Shown: positions 1-15,237 of the stretch, one piece after another
Layout: every line of letters begins with the position of its first letter
Position numbering within the stretch: position 1 is the stretch's first letter
Origin: Cacajao melanocephalus
Taxonomy: Eukaryota > Chordata > Mammalia > Primates > Pitheciidae
DNA length: 64,000 nt
Assembly: GCA_963573385.1 (NCBI GenBank)
Contig: CAUYLG010065585.1
Coordinates: 62,001-126,000, forward strand
Direction: 5' to 3'
Made by a program: the position numbers and the translations under genes
The notes under the pieces: model-generated
Database searches by the model: none
The model's input: only the letters and a program-made list of their open reading frames with translations
What the model was told of the DNA's origin: nothing

Positions 1-1284
<1,284 letters not shown>

Positions 1285-1507
1285 AGTAATGGTTATTGAA
1301 CTGATACTTGCATTAGGCCATGTACTAAGTACTTTATGTGCTGCCTAATTTGATTTCATAATAATCTTGAAGTAAATGGATTATCCCCATTTAACAGATT
1401 AGGAAAATGAGGCCTAGAGGGTATAAGCTCTCCTAACTCCTAGGTAACTGAGCCAGGAATCAAGATCTTCCTGAATCTGAGTCCTTTTCTCTTAACCCTT
1501 ATGCTGA
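1285..1507 (-). mobile_element. MIR SINE relic, minus strand
   Basis: Reverse-complement MIR landmarks occur in order: the 'aagtactttatgtg' segment, then 'attatccccatttaacagat', then 'gaggcctagagg', then the arm ending near 'ctcttaaccctta'. Substitutions are spread throughout, as expected for a mammal-wide SINE. Confidence 0.78.
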
Positions 1508-1682
1508 ATTTTAAAACAAATACAAAAATATGAAAAATACAGAAATAGGTGAAAAAGTCAGCATCATTTCCAGCGACCAGACATGACCACACTGTGAGAT
1601 GTTTTCTCTTCTTCATCCCTTTGTCACCAGAGGCAGGCAGTGGGAACTTTGGTCCTAGGGGGGTGGGATATGGGGAAAGAGA

Positions 1683-1815
1683 AGTGCTTGGGGGCCAGGC
1701 AGCCTGTGGTTTGGTCCCTGGACTCATTCGCTGTGTGTTCCTGGGTAACTTACTCAGTCTCTCTGATTCCTTTTCTCATTTGGAAAATAAAATGATGTAT
1801 ATTTTAGATACTGTA
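1683..1815 (+). mobile_element. MIR SINE relic, plus strand
   Basis: Carries the core 'tgtgttcctgggtaacttac' and 'ttttctcatttggaaaataa', matching MIR in sense orientation. The 3' end runs into the Alu at 1824. Confidence 0.72.
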
Positions 1816-1822
1816 TGAACTA

Positions 1823-2134
<312 letters not shown>

Positions 2135-2999
2135 GTAAAAAGAAATATTGAACAATTGATTAAATAATGTCTTTTATTAGTAAAGTACATAACTAATGGT
2201 GGCTTCCATCAATACTTTGGTAAAAAAAAGGTTTTTCATTTTTTTGTTTCTTTTTTTTTTTTTGAGTGCTTGGGAATCAGCTAAGTGGAGCTGGCCAGTC
2301 GGAGGAGGCAGGAGTTTCTGGACTAAGGAGATAGCAGAGGTCTGGGCTGGAGGTGGCCAGGGTTCTATGGCCGAATCGTCGGGTAGCTGTGGGGCTGGCA
2401 GGAGATGGGTCTGCAGAGGTGGGATAGGCGCGACTGTGGAAGGCCTTGGAAGCCGGGCTGGGGTTGGCCTCTGTCCCCAGGCAGTAGGGAGCCACCGACA
2501 GTTGAGAGGAGACTGCTGGGTAGAGCAGTCCTGGGTTGAGGACAGTTTTTAATTCTGTTATTTTTGTAACTTAATCGCAGCAGGCGGGACAGCAGATCAG
2601 AACCCTTTGAAGCCAACTTCAGAGGCCCCTCTTGCCCCTGCTGCAGCTGACTTCCTGCTGTCTTTCATCTCTGCTGTTATCTAGATCACTGCAGTTAATT
2701 ATTTCTCCAAATATTAGCTCCATCCTCGACTTTATAATGAGGTTTTCCATCATCTTCCAAAGAGAACCTCCTGCTTTATACAGGAAATACCCTTGGTGGA
2801 AACATTGTGGTGCCTAAGAAGTAGAGGCAGCAGAGTGGCTGGCCATAAGCAAGTGATTTTCAAAGGGTCCTTCCTCTAAGCCAGCTCAGCTGGAAACTTG
2901 GGAGGAGTTGTTGGGACTCTGTAGCTCTGGCTGCCCTTTCCCAGGGTATGAAACAGAGGCCCCTCCAGTCAATTCAGCCTCACCCGCCCTCCTTCTGCC
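2135..2999. other. Unique sequence with a T13 run
   Basis: A 13-T run (2251-2263) is not followed by Alu sequence. The rest is moderately G-rich, then AT-rich (2690-2800). No repeat family, exon or RNA gene was recognised. Confidence 0.5.
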
Positions 3000-3110
3000 A
3001 GTCTTTCTGGTACCACATTTATTCAGTGTTTAGCATGGGCCAGGTCTGGTATTAGGCCCTAGGGTTATAAAGCCAGCTGAGGCCTTCATGGTAGGATGGG
3101 TCCTTGACAG
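3000..3110 (-). mobile_element. L2 LINE 3' end fragment, minus strand
   Basis: 'tttattcagtgtttagcatg' followed by a glycine/TA-rich stretch and 'ccttcatggtaggatggg' matches the antisense L2 3' end. Short and diverged. Confidence 0.55.
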
Positions 3111-4842
<1,732 letters not shown>

Positions 4843-4894
4843 TGCCTGTCCTTACGTTTTTAAGCAAATGCTCAGAAGGTCTACCAGCCTACTC

Positions 4895-5010
4895 ATCTAT
4901 CAAGTGCAGGACCCCTCCTGTGTGCCAGGCCCTCTGCTTGGCTCTGGGGATCTGTGATAAAGAAGGCAAGGCTCTCTTCCTTATGGAGCCTGTGTCTCTC
5001 GGGGAGGCCG
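4895..5010 (-). mobile_element. L2 LINE 3' end fragment, minus strand
   Basis: 'gtgtgccaggccctctgctt' and 'ccttatggagcctgtgtctc' match the antisense L2 3' end (consensus 'gtgccaggcactgt', 'catggagcttacattct'). Confidence 0.6.
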
Positions 5011-6334
5011 GCAGGAAGGCAGCTTAGACAGCTCCATGGCTCTCCGCCTGCTATTCCAAAATCCAAAAAGCTCCCCAAAGAAAGGTTTTTCTTTTCATGA
5101 AGGTGGTGTTCAAGCCCATTAGTAGTAAAACCTAGCATAAATTTGTGTGGGGTCATTTAAACTCTTTCCTGATTTCACGTAGTAGGACTATTGATTGATT
5201 TGACTGCAGAGTGAATGTGTCTGATGACAGGGTGCTGCCTGGTCCAGGGTGTGTATATCGCCCTTTTAAAACTCAAGCAAGTCAAGCTGCAGTTCTGAAA
5301 AACACCTGGCCTCAAGGGCTTTAGATGAGTGCCTTTCTGACTTCTGAAAGATAGAGAAATTTGTGAGGATAGAAGAGGATGAGGTGCTGACTCTGGGGAA
5401 CACTTGAGGGGAAGAGACTTTTGAAGTGGGCTGCCGAGTGGGAGAGAAGAAAGAAAGGAAGGCTCTTCCAGGCTGTCAGTGCATTGAGGGTCCTTGAGGA
5501 GAAACTTGTACAACCGCAGTGAGAGCTTGGTTTGCTAAATCATGAGGTAGAGTGATTGTTTTTGTTTCTGTTTGTTGTTTAAGTGCAGTTTGCTTAAGTA
5601 TGATTTTCATTTTTACAAATGCAAGCACAACAGAAGGGTCTACAGAAGGAGGCATCCTAAAACCTTCCTACCCAGAAACTGATGTTATTAATGTTAGAGA
5701 AACCTTCAACAGACCTGCACTCTGCATTTATGTGTGCTGAGAAAGACTGGTAGGAAGGAGAAATTATTCCCCTAAAAGTAGATTGTACTCTATTTTAAAT
5801 AGAACTATTAATTTAATTTTACTGTAGCATAACAGAGAAAAAAATAAATGGAAGTGAAATTTATGGAATTGCTGAACTTCTGATGTGTTTGTTCATGACA
5901 GAGATACGATTCCCTATCAGGCCTCTTTAAGATGAAGAAAACAGATTGCGAAAAGCCTAAGGAAGTAGCAGAGTTTTATCGTTAAACTCTCTATGTCAGA
6001 TTTTCAAATTATTGATTAATTCCTCTTTAGGAAAAATAAGGGAATTGATGCACTTAGACTTTCTGCCATCTCCCACCCCACCTTCAAGTACTGGCCATTT
6101 TTTCTTTGTGAAGAGTTACAGCATTTATATTCTGCTCTCAAATCATCATTTCAAAAGGTCCCAGTTCCTGTGTTGTATTGAAGTGGAGACAAGGCTTGCC
6201 ATTTCTGTGCCACAGCTTTGCCATGCCCAAGTTTGTTCTTATTTATCTCTAGGTTGGTGGGATCTTAACACTAAGATGGTTTTATTTGAGGATGGCTACC
6301 TCTTAGATGTTAGATTTTCACATTTCTTGCATAA
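5011..6334. other. Unique, AT-rich in its second half
   Basis: No repeat or exon recognised. A 112-codon minus-strand frame (5175-5513) shows no domain and is probably chance. Confidence 0.5.
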
Positions 6335-8165
6335 CCATCAGTTAACAAATACTTACTGAGCACCTACTGTGTGTCAAATGGGCTTCAAGGCACTGGAAAT
6401 ACAATTGTGAACAAGACAGAGTCGTGCCTTCGTAGAACTTACATTCTAATGGGGAGAAGGTAAAGTATGAATATGAACAAATTAAAAAAAAAGCTTCTAG
6501 AGTGACAGTTTCAGGAATAAATACGAGTATATGGTCCAGCAGGACTAGGGAGGCTGGTATAGCCAAAGTGAGCAAGGAGCATCTCCTGAGGAGGTAGCAT
6601 TTGTCCTGAGGTCTGAATCATGAGAAAGAGATAGCCACCTAAACAGCTAGGGGCTCTGGTAAGCCACATCTTCCAAGGAGAAATCACAGCTGGTGCAGAG
6701 GCCCAGAGATGGCCCCACATGGTGATGGAGGAGCTGGGAGCCGAAGCCTGTTCTCCAGGCCCTTGCCAGTGATGGTGGGTTTTTCTGGGGCTGACGGTCA
6801 GAAGCCCCAGGAGAGAGCCAGGGAGAAGTGCGGTTGCGCGTCATGCGTGAGAGTGGTCACTGTGGCTGCTGGCTGGAGATGGATTGCATGGTGAGAGGGA
6901 AATGTGGATGAGTAGAGGCAGGGGAGATGAGGTGGGGAGCCAATGGCATTGTCCAGACAAGCCATGACAGTGGTTTGGATTAGGGTGGCAGCAGCGGAGG
7001 TTGGCGAGAATGGTCAGACCCAAAATGCGCTTACGAATAAGCAAGGGTGTGTTGTAAGGTTTTGGCCTGAGCCACCTGATGGTGGTTGTGTTATTTACTG
7101 AGATAGAGGAAGCTTGTGGGGATTAGAGCGTGGGAAAAACGCGACCATATTCTTCAGGCGAGTCATGTGAGAGTGCCGTTCAGCACTCCAGCGGGGCTTC
7201 GCGGGAGCCTGTTGGTGCTCCATCTGTGCTCCAGGGAGAGGTCTGGGCTGGAGGGAGAAATGTGAGAGTCAGCAGCTTGGGAGGCAGCATTTAAAATCCT
7301 GGGCCTGGATGACATTCCCGAGGGGGTTGCAGAGATAGAGTGCTGTGCTTTCGAGGCACCCCGACATCTGCAGGGGGACGGCTGGGAAGAGGGTGAGGGA
7401 GACAGAGGAGGAAGCCAGGAAGTGGAAAGAAAAACAGGCAGCGCGAGAGCTGGAAACATGGGGCATCCCTCAGGAGCAAATGACAGCTGCTGAGAATGTC
7501 AGGAAGACAAGGCCAGGACATTGACCACTGGCTTTGAGATTGGAAAGAGTCATTTCAAAAGAGTAGGAGGATGGCAGCTGATGGTGGCGAGAAGAGGAGC
7601 CGGCAGGAGCGGGCAGTGCTTTGCAGGAGCTCTGCTGTGGAGATCGGGGAAACAGGATGGTGGCTGAGAGAGGTGTGGGGTGAAGAGAGGGGGATGTGGT
7701 TTTTTTTTTTTTTTTTTGAGACAGAGTCTCACTCTGTTGCCCAGGCTGGAGTGATTTCGGCTTATTGTAACCTCTGCTGCCTGGGTTCAAGGGATTCTCC
7801 TGCCTCAGTCTCCCGAGTAGCTGGGATTACAGGTGTCTGCCACCGCGCCTGGCTAATTTTTGTATTTTTAGTGGTGACGGACTTTCACCATCTTGGTCAG
7901 GCTGGTCTTAAATTCCTGACCTCATGATCCACCTGCCTCAGCCTCCCAAAGTGCTGGGATTCCAAGCATGAGCCAACATGCCCGGCCAAGAGGGGGATGT
8001 TTTTGAAGGTGGTGTTGGCAGTGTGTGATTGTGTGCCGCTGACAAGGATGGAGCAGTGGGAGAGACGGGTGGAGCAGGACAGGATGGGATGCCCAGGACC
8101 AATCCCCCAGAGGCAGTGGGAGCTGGGCACCAGGGCACAGATGGAGCTGCGGCCCCTGACAGCTA
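6335..8165 (-). mobile_element. Long L2 LINE relic with reverse-transcriptase homology, split by an Alu
   Basis: Antisense L2 landmarks run collinearly: the 3' end ('actgagcacctactgtgtgt', 'gaacttacattctaatgggg'), the region around 'ggatggattgcatggtgag', then the reverse-transcriptase part. A minus-strand frame at about 7210-7300 keeps the L2-like string SPSSPDLSLEHR just downstream of where the YADD motif lies in intact L2. The coding sequence is broken by frameshifts and stops. An Alu (7700-7987) interrupts it. L2 stopped jumping before the primate radiation, so this is a fossil. Confidence 0.8.
7700..7987 (-). mobile_element. Alu SINE, minus strand, with target-site duplication
   Basis: T18 tail, then the right arm (slightly shortened near 'gctggagtgatttcggctta'), left arm, and end 'catgcccggcc'. 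The exact repeat AGAGGGGGATGT (7686-7697 and 7989-8000) marks insertion into the older L2. Confidence 0.96.
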
Positions 8166-9240
8166 TGGGGAGACTGCCGCCCTCGTCACGGAGGAAAGGG
8201 GCTGTGTGGGGCTGCAGTGTGGAATTGTTGGTGGAGAGAAGTATCATTTCAACTGACTGCCTCACCCGTTCCCCTTCCATTTCTACCCCACTTTTTCTGT
8301 CTCTTCTTGCCTCTCCCTGCTCTCCTCATCATCTTCCCCTCTCCTCCTTCCTCTCCCACCCATCTCCTCTCTCCCCTCCTCCTTCATCCTCCATACTCTG
8401 GGATCCTCTTGTACTTTCTTTGTGATAGCACATTTCAAAACCTGTGGCTTTCACTCACACCTACCCGCTCTCGAACACACGATCCAAACCCTGGTTAGGT
8501 TGTTTTTGGTTTAGTCTTCAGGAGGACGGGAGGATCTGGCAAACTGCTAGCCTGCCTTCTGCTTCAGGCAGGGAAAGTCAGAGTCAGAAAATGGAGATGT
8601 CTTCTTAGAGTTGTGTGTGCAAGTCTGAACAGTTTCATTTTTATTTCCTTCTGTCAGCTTACCTTAGAAAAAGCCGCAGTGATTCCGAAGGGGCTGTGGG
8701 GTAGGGGGGAAAGCAATAGCCTTAGGGAAGAGTTCTGCCAGCACTTTGAGGAAGAAATGTTTATTTTTAACTGTGAATCAGAGAAATGAGAGGCAATGCA
8801 TTGGCAGGGATAGGCTGTGGCTCCCCACGTGGAATGCGCCAGATCGGGACACAATTACTCAGAGCAGAAACTGTCATCTGCTTTTGTAGAGGCAGGGTGG
8901 CATGGACCTCAGCGGGTGCCTGCAGTCCACAACTTGTGTCTTTCTTCTGTAAGTGGACAGGCAGAGTGGAAGGGGAATGCTCACTCTGAAATAGCAGAAT
9001 TGGAAGCCCTGGGCTCTCTCCAGCACGTCGGCTTCAGCGAACCGAGTCCCTAGAGATTGGGCTGGGCTATCTAATGGGGCTTTCCTGGCATTTCTATTCG
9101 AGAGAGTTTTTGGTGGTTCTCATTTCACCACAGAAAGATCTGCATGGAAAAGCAAGGATGGTTTATATTTAAAGAGAGAGATTTTATCAGGATGGTAAAG
9201 ATACAAGAGGTTGAAATTTATATTTTTCAGTCTAGGCCAG
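8166..9240. other. Unique sequence with a pyrimidine-rich block
   Basis: A C/T-rich stretch of mixed units (8259-8393) is not a clean microsatellite. Otherwise no family, exon or RNA was recognised. Confidence 0.5.
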
Positions 9241-9242
9241 TG

Positions 9243-9276
9243 GTTTCCAAACCTTTTTTTTTTTTTTTTTTTTTTT
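9243..9276. repeat. T23 homopolymer after a MER5-like start
   Basis: 'gtggtttccaaac' resembles the terminal sequence of MER5 hAT elements and is followed by an uninterrupted T23 run (9254-9276). The MER5 assignment is weak because nothing diagnostic follows. Confidence 0.5.
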
Positions 9277-9290
9277 AAATTTTAAATAGT

Positions 9291-9615
9291 AGGATTCTTT
9301 CTGCAAACATGCAGAGGGAACCCAGAGTGTAAATTAAGCACAAATGGTGTAGTCCTGCTGGAAGTGGGCATGTGGGCTCTTGGAGCCTTCATCACGTCGT
9401 CGCCTTCATTCCTGTAACTGCATCAGCAGAGACTGGGGAGCATTGGGGAACTCTCTTTTTCAAGGAGTTGTGGGCCACAAGGTTTGCAAAGGGTGTTTGC
9501 AGTGAAACATGCAGCTCTGCAGAGTGCGCTCTTCCCGCACCCTCGTTTCCACTCTCCAGGAATCTGTCCCTGGCTTGGCTGTAGATCACACAGATACACA
9601 GCTGTCAGAGGGAAG
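9291..9615. other. Unique sequence, nothing recognised
   Basis: Roughly 320 bases with no repeat or coding signal. Overlapping frames of about 70 codons on both strands show no domain. Confidence 0.45.
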
Positions 9616-9815
9616 CGTTGGGAGCACAGGCCTCAGAGTCCAGCCTAACTCTCGTCCCAGGCTATCTTCTTGGGCAAGCTACCCCACCTCACTAGATACC
9701 AGTTTCCTGTCTGTAACATGAGCCTAATGATATGCCTGTTCCAAGGATAGAAGATGCCAGGCAAGAGCTTAGCCCTGTGGCTGGAACTCACTCATGCTCA
9801 GTAAACATCTCCAAG
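9616..9815 (+). mobile_element. MIR SINE relic, plus strand
   Basis: 'cttcttgggcaagctacccc', 'agtttcctgtctgtaacatg' and the A/T-rich end 'atgctcagtaaacatctcc' give the MIR order in sense orientation. Confidence 0.72.
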
Positions 9816-10074
9816 GTAGGAAAAAGCTTATCTTGCCCTTTGAGATTTCAGGCCCCAGAGCCAGGGCTTTCCGACAGATGCATCACCTGGGTGAGGGGCT
9901 GAGGACCATGCCAGATCTTTCAGGACGCTGCTCACCACTGGGAGCCTTGAACATTCCTGGGCCGGCCCACCAATCAGAGAGCAGCCCCATCCTTGGTGGC
10001 TCTTGGGCAGAAGAACTCAGAAGGCAATATTAGCACTGGGGAAGTGATACATGCTGATTTCCATGCTGGCCTTT

Positions 10075-10200
10075 TAGAAAGGTAGGCTGGGGTCAGATCA
10101 CGAAGGCCCCTGTGAGTCATGTGGTGAGCTTGGATGTTATCCTGTAGGCTACCATTGAAGGCTTTTAACCAGAAAAGGGACACGCTCAGCCCGTTTACCA
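10075..10200 (-). mobile_element. L2 LINE internal fragment, minus strand
   Basis: 'cagatcacgaaggcccctgt', 'ttatcctgtaggctaccatt' and 'gaaggcttttaaccag' match the antisense L2 region upstream of its 3' end. The same region is absent or rearranged in the longer L2 copy at 6335. Confidence 0.65.
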
Positions 10201-10484
10201 CGGACATGGCCATTATATATGGATTAAAACAGCTGGGTTCCCATCTGAGGCAGAAAGGAAGTGAAAGTGAGAAGACTAATAATATTTTTATTACCCTATC
10301 TATTTAGGATTTGTAAGCTGACAGTTTTAGATTTACAGAGATTTATTTTCATTATAGCAGTATAACATGTTTACTATAGAAGATGCTAAAATTGTAAGAA
10401 TGTTGGAGGAAAAAAAATTAATGATGGTTCTACTGCCCAGCCTCAATCATTGTGTCTTTTTATTCCCTTTTCTATGCACAATTA
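10201..10484. other. AT-rich sequence, family not recognised
   Basis: AT-rich, possibly repeat-derived ('cattatagcagtataacatg'), but I cannot name a family. Confidence 0.4.
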
Positions 10485-10559
10485 TAATAATAATAGCTAC
10501 CATGTTTTGAGTGCCTACTCCATGATACATGTTATTCTAAGCTTTTTATTAGAACAGTC

Positions 10560-10650
10560 CCTTGGATGATGGCGCCTGTGAATGGCCACTGCACTCTAGT
10601 CTGAGCAACACAGCAAGACCCTGGCTCTTAAACAAATGAACAAAAAACCC
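10560..10650 (+). pseudogene. RN7SL pseudogene: 5'-truncated 7SL (SRP) RNA retropseudogene
   Basis: About 66 bases match the 3' end of 7SL RNA, the RNA scaffold of signal recognition particle: 'ggcgcctgtgaatggccact' followed by 'gcactctagtctgagcaaca' and 'agcaagacc'. The diagnostic block TGTGAAT(A/G)GCC is present in 7SL but absent from Alu arms, where GCGCC joins directly to ACTGCACTCC. It ends at the 7SL 3' terminus and continues into an A-rich tail (10629-10648). Only the last fifth of the roughly 300-nt RNA is present and the promoter-bearing 5' end is missing, so it should be inert. Confidence 0.85.
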
Positions 10651-10657
10651 AAGCCCG

Positions 10658-11073
<416 letters not shown>

Positions 11074-11164
11074 TCACCTTTCTCTCCGTGGTTCTTGCTC
11101 TTTCCTATGTGGCAAATTGCATGTGCATTTCTGCGCCCTGCCTTCATTGCTCAGCGCCGATACA

Positions 11165-11440
11165 GAAGCATTTTCCAAGACTATAATGTTATCAGAATAT
11201 TCTAAGTAGTTTTTCCAAATGTTGGACATTGAGATCCTGCCCCGTTTATGCATCATTTTATTAAACACTATTGTGATAAACACTGTTTATCTCTGTGGAA
11301 GGGTTTTTTCTGGATTCCAGGTCATATTCTTAGGATAGATTCCCAGCAATAGAATTACTGAGTCTAAAGATGGGAACATTTTTAAGTCCTTTGTTACCTG
11401 CTGTCAGATTGCCTTCCAGAAAAGCTGTCCCAAGTTAACG
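11165..11440 (-). mobile_element. Old L1 (L1M type) fragment, minus strand
   Basis: 'cattttattaaacactattg', 'attcttaggatagattccca', 'gaattactgagtctaaagat' and 'gccttccagaaaagctgt' follow the antisense L1M ORF2 C-terminal order. Highly diverged. Confidence 0.65.
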
Positions 11441-12632
11441 TGAGCAGCTGAGTTTCATGATGCTCCTTCTCTGAAATATGTATAATTTTGACCTCCAGGC
11501 ACATGATCTTGAACTAAATCAGACCATTTTGATGTCTTTTGTTTGACAAAAAGAGAAAAGAATGTGTTTAACAATCTTTTGCAAAAGCTGTATTTCTAGC
11601 AGAAAAATTAATGTGAACATCAGGCTGGGAAAATCTGAAGCGAATAACAGTTTGTCAAAGGCGAGGCTATTCAAAGCAATATTTTCAAGTTCAGGCGTTT
11701 CTATTCTTTGACTCCTTAACCCCCTTTCTTTTGTGTATCTGTCACCATCTAATGTTAATTAGGTTGTTAAAATGCATTAACATATCAAGACGTGGTGGCA
11801 CTTTCCCCTCTCACCTATCTTTATTATCTGGGAAATGCAGATGCTCTTTCTGCTAATGCTTTTGGGGTTTTATTTCTCACTAGGGCAAGCTGGGATGGGG
11901 TTATGTTATATTTGTGTCAAGGAAAAAAAATGATTCCTCACTTAATTCAGCATATTTTTCATCCTGAGGAAACACATTGCTGTCTAATGTTATGTTTCAG
12001 GTTCTTCCTTCCTTTAAATGCTTAAAAAAAAAAAAAAGAAAAAAAATCACTGCTGGGCCCAGGTTGGAAAAACATGTGGCTTTTATGTGGCTGTTGGGTC
12101 TGATAACAGAAACATGTGGCTTTCATATGGGCTGGAGAGAAACTCACATTTCAGATAAGGAAGAAATGGGTCAAAACATTTTAAAGCTGTTGCTTTCACT
12201 GACAATATCCTTTCCTTGTTAAGCACGTTTCGATTTGATTTGGTTCCCAGGCTTGCTTTGAGGACGTGCTGTGTGCTAGAGAAGGCTGGGCCTGAGAAGC
12301 AGGGTGTGCGTGGTCCCCTGGGAGAGGCAGAGATGGTACCCGATATCTGTGAACTGCAGCAATGCTAGTTAAGTCACACTCATTGCGTTCTTCCTGTAGG
12401 CCAGGCCTTGGGCGCAATGCTGAGGACAGATGTATGGACTGAGGGGCACATGGACTGTGTGGGGAAGGCAGCCTTGTCTTGAGAGAATAGTGGATTGAAA
12501 CACTTGGGTGACCATCTTTTTCCCGTCTCCACCCCAAAAGAACGTGTGACTTGACATAGTTTTCCCTCATTTGTGTTTTTATATGAAATGCCTTACAGAG
12601 GAATCAAATGTGCATTTCTGAATGCACTGATT
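11441..12632. other. Repeat-free stretch, possibly conserved non-coding
   Basis: No known repeat was recognised in about 1.2 kb except an interrupted A-run (12023-12046). The part 11480-11960 is AT-rich but complex, with the homeodomain-type site TTAATTAG (11755-11762). No open frame of note. Regulatory function is only a guess. Confidence 0.4.
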
Positions 12633-12929
12633 GGCCGGCTGCAGTGGCTCATGCCTGTAATCCCAGCACTTTGGGAGGCTAACATGGGAGGATCACCTGA
12701 GGTCAGGAGTCTGAGACCAAGCCTGGTCAACATGGTGAAACCCCGTCTCTACTAAAACTACAAAAATTAGCTGGGCATGGTGGCAGGTGCCGTAATCCCA
12801 GCTACTTGGGAGGCTGAGGCATGAGAATCTTGAACCTGGGAGGCAGAGGTTGCAGTGAACTGGGACTGCGCCACTGCACTCCAGCCTGGGTGGCAGAGTG
12901 AGACTCCATCCCCCCCGCCCAAAAAAAAA
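12633..12929 (+). mobile_element. Alu SINE, plus strand
   Basis: Starts 'ggccggctgcagtggctcat', both arms present, tail 'ccccccgccc' then A9. The target-site duplication is not clear. Confidence 0.95.
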
Positions 12930-12989
12930 TAGCGTTGGTTTTATTCCTCACCTTACTATGAAGGAACAAAATACTGAGAATAGAGAGAA

Positions 12990-13267
12990 GACACACACCT
13001 ATAATCCCAGCACTTTGGGAGGCCGAGGCGGGGGGATCACTTCAGGTCAGGAGTTCGAGACCAGCCTGACTAACATAGTGAAACTCCGTCTCTACTAAAA
13101 ATACAAAAATGATCTGGGCTTGGTGGTGCATGTCTGTAATCCCTGCTACTTGGGAGGCTGAGGCAGGAGAATTGCATGAACCCAGGAGGCAGAGGTTGCA
13201 GTAAGCCGAGATTGCGCCATTGCCTGGGTAACAGAGCCAGACTCCGCCTCAAAAAAAAAACAAAAAC
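12990..13267 (+). mobile_element. Alu SINE, 5'-truncated, plus strand
   Basis: Begins inside the left arm at 'cacctataatcccagcactt', lacking the first 20 or so bases, and has a gap near 'attgcgccattgcctgggta' in the right arm. Tail is A10 then CAAAAAC. Lies 60 bases after the previous Alu in the same orientation. Confidence 0.94.
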
Positions 13268-13823
13268 AGTGGAGCCATCTTCTGTGGGGAGCTGCCAGAG
13301 CTGGGATTCCAGACGTGGGAACGGAATCAGAGGCTAAGGGGAACACAACAGGCTAACAGGAATGGAACAGCTGGAGATGTGGCTGTGAGGGGCAGAGGTC
13401 CAGGCGGAGGGTGCTGCTGAGGAGGGAAGGCAGGCTTCTCAGCTGTAGAGGCACTGGGGACAGATGGCATAGGAGGGTTAACTGGCCTTGCTTCTCTGAC
13501 AAAACTTTAGTCACAGCTCCAGAGCCAGGGTGGGTGCCTCCCTGGAGGAAGGGGCTTCCCTCGCTGGTGGCACGAGAGGAGTCTAGACTTTATACTGTGG
13601 ACACCATGGGCCATAGCAACACCTTCCCCACAGTCCTGCCGTGAGGACCTTGGGAGAGAGTGGATATTAAGCCCGTTGTGCTCCAAAGCATTCAACAGAA
13701 GCTTTCTGGTTCTGTTCCTGTTTCTTTGGCACTTGGGTCCATTTGCAGGGTCGTTATACACATGGTCAAGGCTCTGGCCATAGCACTAGAATTCATGTTT
13801 TTAGGGTATGTGAGCATGATGGG
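13268..13823. other. Unique sequence, nothing recognised
   Basis: G-rich first half, ordinary second half. Frames of about 70-85 codons overlap on both strands (13507-13869) without recognisable domains. Confidence 0.45.
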
Positions 13824-14253
13824 TGCTGTGGTTTGGATGTGGTTTGTTTCCACCAAAACTCTTGCTTGAGGTTTAATTGCCAGCATGGCAGCGTTGGGAG
13901 GTGGGGCCTAGGGGAGGTGATTGGGTTGTGGGGGCGGAACCCTCGGGAATAGATTGGTGCTGTCTCCTGAGAGAGTTCTCGCTCTTATGGGGCTGGATCA
14001 TTCACTGTGAGAGCGGCTTGTTTAAAGCGAGGCCACTCCTTATGCATGTCTCTTTGCGTATGCCCACTGGCCTTTCTTCTTTTCTGCTACATTTTTACGC
14101 AGCCCATGGCCCTCACCAGAAGCTGAGCAGATGCCAGTGCCATGCTTGTGGACCTTCCAGCTACCAAAATCACAGCTAAATAAACCTCTTTTCTTTCTGC
14201 ATCAGCCACCCTCGGGCACTCTGCTACAGCAACACCAAATAAAGACTAACACG
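13824..14253 (+). mobile_element. MaLR-type LTR (MST/MLT1 group), plus strand
   Basis: Starts TGCTGTGGTTTGGATGTGG and contains 'ttgggaggtggggcctaggg', 'ttctcgctcttatggggctg', 'cctcaccagaagctgagcag' and the polyadenylation area 'gctaaataaacctcttttct', ending 'gactaacac'. These are hallmarks of mammalian MaLR LTRs. No internal proviral sequence is attached, so it is a solo LTR. Confidence 0.82.
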
Positions 14254-14575
14254 AGAATGAGTGTGGGGTGTGTGTTTTGTACTTGTAGTTATTATGTATT
14301 ACAAGCTGAAGGAAAGTTTACTAATGAGGTTCTTAATTTCCACATTGCTGAGCATTAAGTTACAGGGAGAACTATTAAGGACTCACGTGTGGTACAGAAT
14401 GTTCATCACTGACCATGTATGTGCCTTCTGTGACCTTGTATGTACTTGATTCTGCTGGACCATTCAACATCTCTTCCTGGGAATCTTGGCCTTTTGATGA
14501 AACAGGGTTCATTACAAGGTGTCATTTCTTAAAGCAGACTTTCAGCTGAAATAACATCTAGCCAGGGGAAAGTGA

Positions 14576-14941
<366 letters not shown>

Positions 14942-15084
14942 TAGTTATAAATGGAGAACAACAGTCCAGGTCTGTGGGTGTAGGGAGAGCACTTGTAATA
15001 AATATCAGCAAACTTCACTGCCCTTCCTCAGGTGCCTCTTTTCTGCTGGAGTCTCTGCTTGTGGCCTCTCCCGGTGGGCACTTT

Positions 15085-15225
15085 GCAGGGGATATTATCT
15101 TACTTCTCTGGGGCCTCATCAAGTTAAGGAACTTGCCAAATTCAGACACCTGGTAAAGGAGCAGAATCAAGAGTGAACTAAGTTTGACCCATTCAAAGTC
15201 TGAACTCTTCTCAGATTCTTTGTTG
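15085..15225 (-). mobile_element. MIR SINE relic, minus strand
   Basis: 'ctctggggcctcatcaagtt', 'aaggaacttgccaaattcag' and 'agtctgaactcttctcag' are in antisense MIR order, ending just before the LTR at 15238. Confidence 0.6.
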
Positions 15226-15237
15226 CTTGTGGCCATC

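Noticed and set aside
10560..10650. Functional 7SL RNA gene
   Set aside because: Only the 3' fifth is present and the internal promoter at the 5' end is missing.
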